From contig NC_134417.1 of NCBI RefSeq assembly GCF_030867145.1, positions 6,301,577-6,365,576 of the forward strand: a stretch of 64,000 nt of DNA. The letters run 5' to 3'. Both the position numbers and the translations under genes were made by a program. The notes beneath the pieces were generated by a model. The model had not been told where the DNA came from. It was given only the letters and a program-made list of their open reading frames with translations, and ran no database searches. The DNA is from Opisthocomus hoazin. Lineage: Eukaryota > Chordata > Aves > Opisthocomiformes > Opisthocomidae. Shown here one piece after another: positions 24,801-39,243 of this stretch (its first letter is position 1; each line of letters opens with the position of its first letter).

Positions 24801-25840
24801 GGGTTGCGGCTGCTCCTCAGGCCAGGCTCGGCAACAGCCACACGCGAAACGCAAGGTGGTAAAAAAAAAAAAACAACTCAAAAAGCAACCCTTTGTCGCC
24901 CACAATGCCCTTTATCGCCCATAAAACCATGGCGTGAAGGCAGCGAGGCGGCCGCCGGGGCCTGGCCCGGGACAGCCACCGCTCGGTCCCGCACGCCCCG
25001 CGCTGCCGTCCGCGCCCGTGCCCGGGCATTCGCGCTGCTTCTCCCCCGCAGCGTGCTGTCTCTCCAAGACCTGTTGTGCTTTTGTGTCACTCGGGTTTAT
25101 CCCCCCCCCCCGCTTCGCTTTCTGCTGACTGGGTCCCCCCAACAGACCCGTCACGCGGGCTGCTGCGGGCCCGGAGCACGGGGAGCTGGGTGGGCGCGCT
25201 CTGAGCGGCACACACGCACAAGAGCTTAAAATTGATTCACCCAGATGGCTGCTTTTAAACCATACTTAAGGCAACCGCTTTCAGCGTTAACCGGTTTATC
25301 CCACTCTCACCAGCACGAGTTTCTCGCTCCAGGTGTTGCGGGAGTGCTTTACAAGCTGATGTTAGGTGCTGACCACCCAGCACCCGGGCAGCTGGAGGAC
25401 AGACGGATGTCCGCGCGCGCTCTCACCCCAGTGGGAACAATGGGACTTCTCTGCAGACGGACTTTACCAGTTTGCCGTCTTCCCCTTGCTCCAAGTGTGT
25501 CCCACTGGGAACCATGCTGCTGCTTTGTCAGGCACGCTGTGTCCTTCCGTGCTGCAAGGAAGCAGCCCCGTCAGAGCAGCAGATCTGGTCCATGTGCTGC
25601 ACAGGTACGCGTCCCAGCACGGTTGCCGTTCCTCGCTGTCGTGGCTGATGGTGATGTTATTTGAGCCAAAGCTTCATTTTGGTACTGTAGAGATGCCTCT
25701 TTTAATTGGACACTAGAGCAGTGTGCATTACAGTCAACGTGATAATCTTGTTGCTTTGATAAGCTTTCCACTGTAATGAGGACCAACACCAGCTCAATTC
25801 AAGTTTGGGGTGGTTTTTTTTGTTTCAGACGTGTCCCTGA

Positions 25841-29634
<3,794 letters not shown>

Positions 29635-30332
29635 GTACTGAGATGTTTAAAGAAATTTGGGGGGGGAAATCCACTTCTCGGAGAGCTTGAAATGAGTCCA
29701 GTTACATCCGCTGACAGGGAGCTGAACAGTGAATCCTGCTGCGTCCTTCGGAAGGGGAAGGGATTTGCTGTGTACTCACACAATACTCATGATGTAACTG
29801 GCCTCATGGTCTGTTTTTCAGTGGCTGTTGGTATTCGCTGCAGCAGTTCCTTGCAGGGTTGGCAGTTCGCTTCTTGAATTTAAGTGAAACGGGTTTCAGT
29901 AGATTTAGGGGTAATAATAGTTCATGACTAAGCTGATATAATTAAGGTTGGAGGAAGACATGCACGCTAATGGGGACGCCCACGATGCTAAATGAGGATG
30001 CTGAGCAGTAATAGAGATGTCATTGGCTGAGCTCCTTGCATTTTGAACTATCGCAGTGCTCCGTTACTCTCCCCATTAAACTGCGTCACAGTTAGCTTAA
30101 ATTGGCCGTAGTGGAAATATATTTGTCATTAGTTTGTCAGCAGCTGCATGTAAGACTAGAGAAACATCAACTAATGAGTAATCAAATTAGTTTAACTGTC
30201 ATTGCGAATTGGATTTTTTCACACTGCCGTGAACGAAGGAGCAGGGGAAAATGTTAACATCTGTTTAATGGGTCAGCTGTCTTATGCATTTAGTTGTTTA
30301 TCCCAGGGAAAAATAACTATTACACTTGTCTT

Positions 30333-30338
30333 AATAAA
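30333..30338 (+). terminator. Candidate WDR53 poly(A) signal
   Basis: AATAAA about 700 bases beyond the WDR53 stop, followed within 20-40 bases by T/GT-rich sequence (ctttctctct, cccttgtgcttgt). It is the first canonical signal after the stop. Confidence 0.5.
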
Positions 30339-31371
30339 TGCTTTCTCTCTCGCTGCTCCCTTGTGCTTGTACTCACTCTAATATTGTCAAACTTACCGAA
30401 AATTGTGTCAAGAAGTGTATTGCGTACCCCATCACGGGGGGAATACAGAGGGCCAAAGGCACAGCTCCTCCTTACCCAAATACTTTGACTACCTTCCCAA
30501 AGCTCTAGAAACACGAGCAGAACTCGGCTTGCTTTGCAGCAAATCTATTAATTTGCAAGTTGAAGTTGAGGAGAATCTAGCTAGGTGTAACTTAGAGAAT
30601 ACACACCAAGTGTAACACGAAGCGTAACTAAGTGAGGAGAATGTAATTAAGGGAATGCTGCAGCTCTTGACATATTCAATTCATGCCGGATATCCCATGG
30701 AAAGGACAAATAATTAAAAGAAAACAAGCTTTGTTTTCTCAGGCTGTCCTTAACCTTTCACACAACTGAATGCCTGGTATTGGCTGAAGACTTGCTTCAT
30801 TGATGTGAGGTTTGTGCTGTCTTCTTTCACTTTTCTGTTACCAGACACACATTATCTATCTATATCTGCCTTCTTTTTTTCTTTTTGACGCAAAAATTTC
30901 CACCTCTTTTTTTTGCATACCCAGCTCCTGAAAATCATTAGCCAGTTGTGCTGGCTGTCCATCCTTTATGGGACAGATTCCAACCGTCTTGGTTTAGCTA
31001 TCCTTCATCCTCAAAGCAGCTCCCTGCAACCAAATAGAACTCATTTTCCTCCAAATATGATTTTACCATCATGCCTTTTAAACAGGAAAAAAAAAAGGCA
31101 AAAAACCAACCTGCTTGTACAGCCTTTAACAGCAGGAGACTTTGGCTCAAGACACAAACTGGAGAGCACGATAGCAGAATGAAGCCAAAACGCAGCAAAA
31201 AAGTAGAATGGTGTAGGTACCCCCTTTTGTGTCACCTCTAAATTAGTTTTATGTGTGAAGACAGACAGGATCAGTGGGTCAGAGGAAGCGGCCCGGATGT
31301 GTAGTCCAGTATGTGATACGTTCATGAGCATGTGTCTGTGCATCTATGGACCTATATTTGGATATACTGTC

Positions 31372-31379
31372 TATAAAAA
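31372..31379 (+). promoter_or_regulatory. TATA box of SMCO1
   Basis: TATAAAAA at 31372-31379 lies 127 bases upstream of the SMCO1 start codon. A start site about 30 bases downstream would leave a 5' UTR of about 100 bases. There is no CpG island here, unlike the neighbouring genes, which suggests tissue-restricted rather than housekeeping expression. Confidence 0.65.
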
Positions 31380-31498
31380 GCCTGGGTACAAACAGCAGCA
31401 GGAGCCAGATCCCCTGTCCCTGTTGCTGCTGCCTGCTTCAGGAGAGAGGATCAAGCCTGCTCCAGCTTTTATTTCGCCTCTTGGTGTTCTCCAGGAAG

Positions 31499-34400
31499 AT
31501 GGCTAAAGCCAGCATCTCTCTGCGCTCCCTGAACGAGACGTTAAACAGGTCGTTGAGGGGTTGTGTTAGCACTGTGCTGTGGGACAGGGAAGGACCAGGG
31601 GCGTAGAGGACTGGGCAGGGGAGCGGCGACGAGACTATCTGTTAGCGCAACAAACCTGCGCTTCCCTGGAAATGTTCATGGGTAACAGGGTGTAAAATAC
31701 CCATGGTGCGTATGTGGGAAGGGAGCGGTTCATGAGCAAACTTGTTTCTCCTTTACTCGCTGGGGAGGGAAGGGGGAGAGAGCCCCAAGCTGCGCCCTTT
31801 CCTGAACGCTGTTCTGGCCAGCCTACAAACTGCTGGTGCTGGCGGTTTGCTGCAGGATTTGCACAGTTGCTCCATCGGCAAAGGCCTGTCGCTGCATGAA
31901 GCGTTGCTGGGCAATTACGGGAAATTTGGGTTCACGCTCTGCTATGGTCCTGTGGTAAATGGGAGATCGGGAATGAACTTCTGAATTTGGGAAAATGCCT
32001 CAGAGTCTGAAGGGTTTAAAGATAAGAAGGAAGTGCTTATCATTAACAAACACCCCCCCCATGACGCTGATTCACCTTCCATTTTCAAAGCCTGTGCTCA
32101 GAAGAGAAAAGCTTGGCCAGCAGGTTGATTGGCTTCATGTAAAACAATCCGTCCCAAGCTGCTCCTGCTGGCACCCGTCCACATGTTCAGCTGCAGTGCG
32201 ACAGCACAGTCACTGGTGGATGGTCTCTGTAACCAGCCGGGCAGACAGCAATTGAGGGATCAGATATAAGCCATGAGAACAGCTCTTCAGGAAAAAGAGT
32301 TGAAAAAGGGTCTGGCATTCTCCACAGCTAGAGACAGGCGAGACAGTGTTCCCTCTCAGTGGATTGTCACACGTAGAGTTTCGTATACTACCTTTAAAGG
32401 TACTGTGCAAATGGAATCAAGCAAGAAATTTTCAAGTCAGCTCAGGTGTCATACAAATAACTCTGGTTTCCCTGAAGTAAAAATGATCACTCTCTATCAA
32501 GAGTATCACACCTGGTGAAATGCAGTACTTCTGTTTGTGAAGTTAATGTTTACAGACTAACGCCAGCTGACAGACTCGGTAAGAAACTGCTCCTCTGGTC
32601 AAGATACTAACATTGTTCACCAGCGGCTTTTATGATTCACACAGCAGTAACCGCAAAAAAAGATACTACAGAGCTGACCAGAGAGAGAAACATAAACGCA
32701 GGAACCCCTCCTGAAAGAAAAAATGAAAATTAAGTCTGTGGGAAACTGAGTGAAGAAGTGTGCAGCTAACTGGTACCGTGAAGTGAGTGTACAGGGAGAG
32801 CTGTGGGGCTCTGCCTTGGCCTGGAAAATAAAGCCAATGTGACAGCTCTAAAGTAATGAAAGATGTCATTTTCTGTGAATGCCCGAAGAGCGGAAATAAG
32901 GTTACGCATACAACCATGCTTTCAGAAAAGTGGGAGTGCTGGATCTCTTCCTGCAAATCTTCCGAGCAGAGTTCTGTATGCTGACAAGAAAAGAAAACTT
33001 TAAAAGCTTTCTGGTAAAGAACGGGGATGTGGTTTGTGCGTGCACTAGACAGACGTTCGAGGTCACCGACTCAATGGTCCCTTCACTTACATTAAAGGAA
33101 AAAGTGTCTAGAGGTTGCGATTGAAGTGAAAGCAGGAGGTTTAATCCGTTCTTCCTCATTTCATTCAGAACTTGGATCCAGAGACAGCAGCACTGATTCT
33201 AGCAGAACTTTCAAAAAGCTGCAGATTAGTTACGGAGATCAGTCGTACCATGGTGTAACTGAACAGATATTTTTAGAACCAAAATTAGCAAATGCTGAAA
33301 TATGTGCTACAGGTGCTTAAAAACAGACAAGCGTAATTTACAGACAGGCAAAATACTCCATAGCAAAAAAGTGCTGGAAAGATAAAACTGGTCAAATTCT
33401 AAAGCACTGGACTAAAGGCTGATGAAAAACATCCACAGCACTGACAGTAGCGTTAATGATGAGATATTTGATAAGTTTTACTATTATTTGTAAAAGAGAA
33501 AGCTCACAAGAATGTGCCATTTATTTACTTATTTACCCTGATAAAAAGCTGCCATCAGAGAGCAATACACAGCAAGTATCTCCCCCAGGACAGCGCTAGT
33601 TGTCCACCCAGCAACCCCTGAAGAATATACTCGTTTTCTGACAGTTCCCCCCTCTCTTAAAGAGTGCTTGCACTGCCGCGTTATTCCTAAAACCGTTACT
33701 ACTGGGGTTTCGTGCTCTCACACTGTGTTATCCTATTGTTGTCCTCTGCTTGCACAGCTATGGATGCGAAGAGGAGCTGAAACTTATTCACAGCAAATAC
33801 CGACCCACCTCACCTCAGCTTATAGGCTCGCTCGCTCTGTATTGGCAGGCTCGATCCCGTTACGATGTCTTAGCTTTTCCAATTCTTCTGTACTATCTGC
33901 ATTTCTACATCACGCAAGCTCAATTTTCCAACTAAAGTTCTATTTTAGTCCTAAAAATCTGATGGCAAACATAAATACATTTGAATGGGTGAACGCCCCC
34001 ACAAAAGTTAGTCCAGGAATGATGTGCGACATGAGGGACCACAATTATTTGAAATCCAGCACCCAGTAACAACTATGCCCCGTTTCGAAACCTCTGCCGT
34101 TGCTGTCCCAGCAGTCAGGGTTCTTTTGCCTGGTGTGCCAATCGAGACACAGAGATATTTGTTTATGCTGTGTCTGAGCAGAGATGGGTGCTAGGTGGGA
34201 ACGCCACAATGCTAGCACCCTTTGGCTAACACGCAGCAAACATTTATACATTTTGAGAAACAGTTATCGGTGCTTATACAGTTACGCTTAATCCCCCTCT
34301 TTCCATTGGTCCTTACGTGTCTCACCTCCACTTACATCCTGCGCATGTTTGATGAGGAAGGGGATTTTCTTGGTAGGGAACTTTCACTACTCGAGGGCAG

Positions 34401-36697
34401 GGTTTTTACCATGCTAATTAAGATAGTTCACTCCTAGTTCAAGCAGTCTTCTTTTTATCAGCAATTCTGTTTCATTTTGGCTTGCCTTGTGTTAATTACA
34501 ACTGTGGCTCTTCCAGGCTGCAGTGCTAGCCCTTATCAGTTCCTTGCGTTCTTTTGCTGTCCTCTGTCACCAGCACCTTCTCCCCCCTGTCCCAGCCACA
34601 GCAGCGATGGCAGGGGGCAAGCAGCAGTACAGCATACCCCGGGGGTTAAATCCTGTCCCTCTGGCTTCCAGAGATCCTCTGAGGCCTGCGTGCTCAGGCA
34701 TCACTGCGACCCAGCAGGAGGCAGGAGGCTCTGAGAAATAAAAATCTTGCCGAAGCAAGGGAAGTCCTACCAAAGTAAGACCGGGATGTAAGCAGCTTTC
34801 ACAGGAGCAGACAGGAAGTCTCATGGCCTCGGGAAGGAACAGAAAATCGAATAGGCATCTGCACGAGCAGCCAGACAGACAACAAGTGAAGGTCAGGGAG
34901 ACTTCAAAAAATATGCCACTGCTGATGACTTTTTATTTTCTCCTTGTTCAGGTCGACTGCAGACAGTGCCCAGAGCAGGAGAAGAGGAAGGCATGTAGAG
35001 GGGGGAGAAATGGCATTCTTGGTCCTTCTCTTAAAGGAATTCCAGCTTTGGAATGCCATGGAGTGTGCGTGAAAGAAGGGAAAACTATTTGGTACATTAT
35101 TTAATCTGCTGTTTATACAGTGTAAAGCTAACCTTTATTTGTTTGGAGGGTTCTTTTTGTGGATTTTTTATTTTTTTAATGTCATCGCCCAAAAGCTACT
35201 GTGTATTTTCTGCTTATAAAAAAGTTCAGCCAAAAATAAACAAAGTAGGGCCACACAAGCAAGGTGAAGACCTTAATACAGTGTTTAACACAGGCAGGTC
35301 ACAGTTCAGGATCCAATTCCCTAAACATCAGAACAATGCAATAACAATAGTAACAGAAGCAGTGGAGTAACCTGGGGATGAAGAAAGAGAGGCTGAAGGA
35401 AAAAATGTAGGGTCTCGCCCTCAATAAATTTACCTATGGCATAGTGTTCGTTTAACTGGTACAGCCTGAAGTTCTGACAGTAAAATGCAAAGAAAAAGCA
35501 CAAAAGTCTATGAGGAGTAGCTGATGTCCTGCTAGTAAATCGCTTGGCAAGTACATAGGACTGAGGTATTTGGTATTTAGGATGGAACTTTGAACAATTC
35601 ATATTTTGATAGCTTTGCGTTCCTCAGGATTCTCAAGAACAGACCTCGATGTAAATCAGCTAACTGAGGCAGACCTGAAGAAAACTGTCTTTAGGAAAGC
35701 CACCCCTGGAAGGGCAGAAGCCCAGCACACCCTGCCCCTGGAGTAAAGAGCTGCAAATGTGTACAACGTGTAAACACTTGCACTCCCTCATACTTTGTCC
35801 CTAAACACAGCAAGTTCTTTTAACCCAGGCAGTTTTCTTAAGCAGAAGTGGAGCAGAGGAGCTCAAACTCAGAAACTCATCTTTAGGATTATAATTTAAG
35901 GGAGTACAAAGATGCACCTTGTGTTTTTTTTGCTTTGTTTTCTTTTTAAATAGGGAAAAACGCAACGAATACTAACTAATGAAAAGCAGCTAACAAATAC
36001 CAGCTATGAAGCAGTTTTTTCTTATTGCTGTTTCACTAAGGTCTTCTTCTCAGTTGTTCTGTGGAAGGACAATCCTATGAAAGGGAAAACCACAGCAGGA
36101 TGAGCTGACGGGAGGAGAGAAACACCGTGGGTGGCTTGTTTATTATTTGCAACATTTGTAATGTGGGGAGGAAGCAGTTCTGTTCAATGCCGAATGAAAA
36201 TAGTTCAAAAGATCGTGACGCTACAAATAAAAACACAAATCACCTCAAAATGTATTAGAGAAAAAAACTGTGCCACTAACATTAATGCAAATGGTTGAGA
36301 CCTGCAGACATACCTAAATACAAACCTTGCAGCTGTATTTCCAAGACCTCTGCACCAGGGAAGGGCCAAGAAGACCTGGGCCACATCAGAAAAACTTCAT
36401 TTCTAGTGGTGTATGTTCTCGTGCAGCTTGGGAGGAGCCTCAGAGCGGGGTCTGGAGCTGTTCGCAGCGCAGCGTAAGCGTCACCCACCGCCACAGCACC
36501 AAGACCACCGCCAGTGCCCAAGCCCTGACGAAGCGCCCTTGTTTTCCGCCCCGCAGAGTAGAGACCAAGCTGCAGAGCGTGGAGGCTCGGTTCGCAGCCC
36601 TGGACTCCAGGCTGCAGGAGCTGGCGCGGAGGTTCGAGCGGCAGGCCAAGGCGCTGGAGGAGGCGGCGAGCTGGACAGCCCCGCAGCCGGGGGAGAG
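31499..36697 (+). CDS. SMCO1: SMCO1-like gene (single-pass membrane protein with coiled-coil domains 1): two exons found, C-terminal exon not found
   Basis: Exon 1 is 31499-31548 (MAKASISLRSLNETLNR, donor AG|GTCGTT) and exon 2 is 36557-36697 (polypyrimidine acceptor, donor AG|GTGAGC). They join inside an Arg codon to give RVETKLQSVEARFAALDSR and a coiled-coil stretch ending FERQAKALEEAASWTA. From memory, human SMCO1 begins with ISLKEAMKRVDHKLQALETQF and continues with FEHHSKALASQAAQDEMWTA, so the register is right, and position between WDR53 and RNF168 is right as well. The mammalian protein goes on for about 150 residues with the transmembrane helix, in a large last exon. I find no such sequence before RNF168. 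A short in-phase continuation exists at 36807-36969 but does not resemble SMCO1. The locus may be truncated, degenerating, or misassembled. Intron 1 (5 kb) holds nothing else recognised. Confidence 0.7.
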
Positions 36698-36974
36698 GTG
36701 AGCACTGGGGTGTGCCGTTGCCCTGCGCCGCGATGGTGATGGCATGGTGGTGGGTACCTCCAACGCCAGGCTCCACAACACGTCCACACGTGTTTACCTT
36801 TCCCAGCTGGGATTTACTGCAGAAATGGGCAGTATCAGCAAAAAGCACGGTTCCTTCGATAACAGTTTCTGTAAACAAACCCAACCACACAGTTTGCGAA
36901 GCATTTATGTGGTTTAAAAACAGCCACGCCACTTCCAAGGTAGCAGGGGCACCAAGCCTGTTTGCTTAACTCTG

Positions 36975-37475
36975 TCACAGAATCACAGAATGGTCGGGGT
37001 TGGAAGGGACCTCTGTGGGTCATCTAGTCCAACCCCCTGCCGAAGCAGGGTCACCCACAGCAGGCTGCACAGGACCTTGTCCAGGCGGGTCTTGAATATC
37101 TCCAGAGAAGGAGACTCCACAACCTCCCTGGGCAGCCTGGGCCAGTGCTCCATCACCCTCAGAGGGAAGAAGTTCTTCCTCATGTTCAGATGGAACTTCC
37201 TGCGCTTCAGTCTGTGCCCGCTGCCCCTTGTCCTGTCACTGGGCACCACTGGAAAGAGTCTGGCCCCTTCCTCCTGACACCCACCCTTAAGATATTTAGA
37301 GGCATTTCTAAGGTCCCCTCTCAGCCTTCTCTTCTTCAGGCTGAACAAGCCCAGCTCCCTCAGCCTCTCCTCGTAGGAGAGATGCTCCAGTCCCCTCATC
37401 ATCCTCGTAGCCCTCCACTGGACTCTCTCCAGTAGCTCCTCAGATGGGGCCTCACTAGGGCAGAGACAGCACTTG
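36975..37475 (-). mobile_element. CR1 LINE, 5'-truncated, 3' end at left
   Basis: On the minus strand this reads the C-terminal end of CR1 ORF2 without a stop (RATRMMRGLEHLSYEERLRE, FSLKKRRLRGDL, RLPREVVESPSLEIFKTRLD), then the CR1 tail, whose reverse complement starts 'cacagaatcacagaatgg'. Such 5' truncation to about 500 bp is typical. The readable frame suggests it is far younger than the fragment at 1.75-2.5 kb. It lies between the last recognisable SMCO1 exon and the RNF168 CpG island. Confidence 0.92.
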
Positions 37476-37579
37476 CTGTCCCACAGCAAGTGAAGGCAAA
37501 AAAGGCAACCCCCCCATGAACGCTACTGCTTTCTCCGCCTAAGGCCACAAGATGCACGTTCTCAGCAGCCAGCACCTAT

Positions 37580-38160
37580 TTCGGGCCTCTCCGTCCCCTG
37601 GCAGCGAGTTTCTGCGCCAGCCCTCGCTCCCCGCGCACCCAGGGCAGCGGGCTCCGGCCAGGCCTCTTGGCGGGACCCGCCGGCGCCTGCCACGGACCGA
37701 AACGCGGACTCCCGCGCCCGGCGAGGCAGCCGTTACCCCCGGGGCGGGCCTCCCGCCCCCGGCCGCCCCGCCTCACGGCCGCGGCCCTCTCTGTCCCGCC
37801 AGGCTCGGCCCGGAGGAGGAGGAGCAGCGAGAAGGGCGGCGGGAAGAGCCCGTCAGCGAGGGACGGGGCGGGGCGGCCGCGCAGCGCAGCGGCGGCGGCC
37901 ATTGCGGGAGGCCGCGGCGCTGCCCGCCGCCGGGCCCGAGGGAGCTGCGGCTCGGTGGGTGCTGACTCCTCGCTGGGAGCGCTCAGGGACGGGGCGGTGC
38001 GGGTTTGGGGGCCGGCGTGGGGTGCGGGGCCGGGGTGGGGGGGTGGGGAGCGGCCTCTTCCCGGCGGCCCGGCCGGAGCGGCCTGCGGGGCCGCGGTGCG
38101 TGGGGCTGCCCCACCGGCCTGCCCGGCCCCGCTCCGGGCACCCGCGGCGCAGGGAGCGTG
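37580..38160 (+). promoter_or_regulatory. RNF168 CpG-island promoter and non-coding first exon
   Basis: This CpG-dense island lies 1.1 kb before the RNF168 start codon. Two donors could end a non-coding first exon: CTCG|GTGGGT (GT at 37955) and the better GAGC|GTGAGT (GT at 38158). Either would splice to the acceptor at 39199-39200. Long open frames across the island are compositional. Sequence from 38160 to 39200 shows nothing else. Confidence 0.6.
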
Positions 38161-39243
38161 AGTTCTGGCTGTGTGCTGACTGAAATTACTTCGGAACAGG
38201 TATACGTGTGCTTGGTACGGCTTTTTTAACAAGCCACCTGCGAAACTGGGGGTTTCCGTGCTGTCTAGCATCCTTTTTTTGAAAAACCAAAGGATTTGCT
38301 TTGTCAACAAAGGGAGAGGAGAATCAATAAAACCCGCTTTAAAGTACATTTGTCTCCATGCTGTGTGACTGACATTGCAGCCGTTCTCTCAGAAGGGCCT
38401 CCTGTCTCTCTGAAGCTGGCTGTTATGAAGCTTGTAAGAACTTTCTTAAGTTCCTGTAACTTAAAAACCAGTGTTTTTATTGTTTTTGCTGTGTGTGTCT
38501 TTTATTTTTATTGTCCGTCCCACAATATTTCTGGGCCAAGAGGAAACGTCCCGTGAGGAGGGCTGGTGGTAGAAGGGCTGGATGATCCCCACTGTTTTAA
38601 GCCGTACAAGAAGATGCCCAAGTGTTGAACGCATTGGTTAGTTCTTTGCTTATACTAACAAAAAGTATTTTGATTCTTTAGTCCCAGCTTAAGCAAATGA
38701 ATGAACGAGGAAGAACCTCCTCTCCTCTGGTGCGTAGGGATGTTGTATTTCACCTTCAGAACGTGCTGGAACCAAGTCTGTACTAGAAACAGCTTTTGAA
38801 AGACGCATGTATACTGAGATATTGCCCAAATGGAAGGTTAAGGTAACTGTGATAACATATCCACCAAACATGAGCGTAGCTTATCGCTGGTAGAGAGTAA
38901 GTGCTGGAAGAACTCTCACTTTCTTTCCCCCCTCTCCTTACCACCTCCTTGCTGTCCTGGAAGCACCTGTTACAGGAAACTGCAGTAGGAAAACCTGCTA
39001 CAGTTTCTCCGTGACTTCGGGACAGATCTGCGTCTTCCTCTGAAAGCCAAGAATCTCTCAGATCGTGAGCAAAAGTAACCACTTAAGCAGACTTCTTAAA
39101 TCCAGTAACGTTTTCATAAAGTAGCTGTAAAGCTGAACATTTTCTGTTTTCTTTTATAGTCATTACAGAAAGTAAAATACGTGTTTCTTTTTGCTTTCAG
39201 GTACTGATGTTGTACTAGTCTTGTTCCTCCGCTTCAAGTCAGT

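Noticed and set aside
23111-24862. Open frame of 583 codons on the plus strand across FBXO45 exons 1-2
   Set aside because: It is antisense to securely identified FBXO45 exons and runs through the minisatellite and CpG island, where stops are rare. The product is low-complexity Gly/Pro/Arg.
34080-34760. Segment with LTR-like look (short T-rich promoter-like pieces, 'ggtgctaggtgggaacgcca')
   Set aside because: I could not find matching TG/CA ends, a second copy or a consensus that I trust, so I do not call it an element.
36282-36938. Open frame of 218 codons on the minus strand over SMCO1 exon 2
   Set aside because: It is antisense to the coiled-coil exon that matches SMCO1 in sequence, phase and position.
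37552-38349. Long open frames on both strands in the RNF168 island
   Set aside because: CpG-island composition; translations are Pro/Arg/Gly/Ala-rich and unlike any known protein, and RNF168 starts at 39244.
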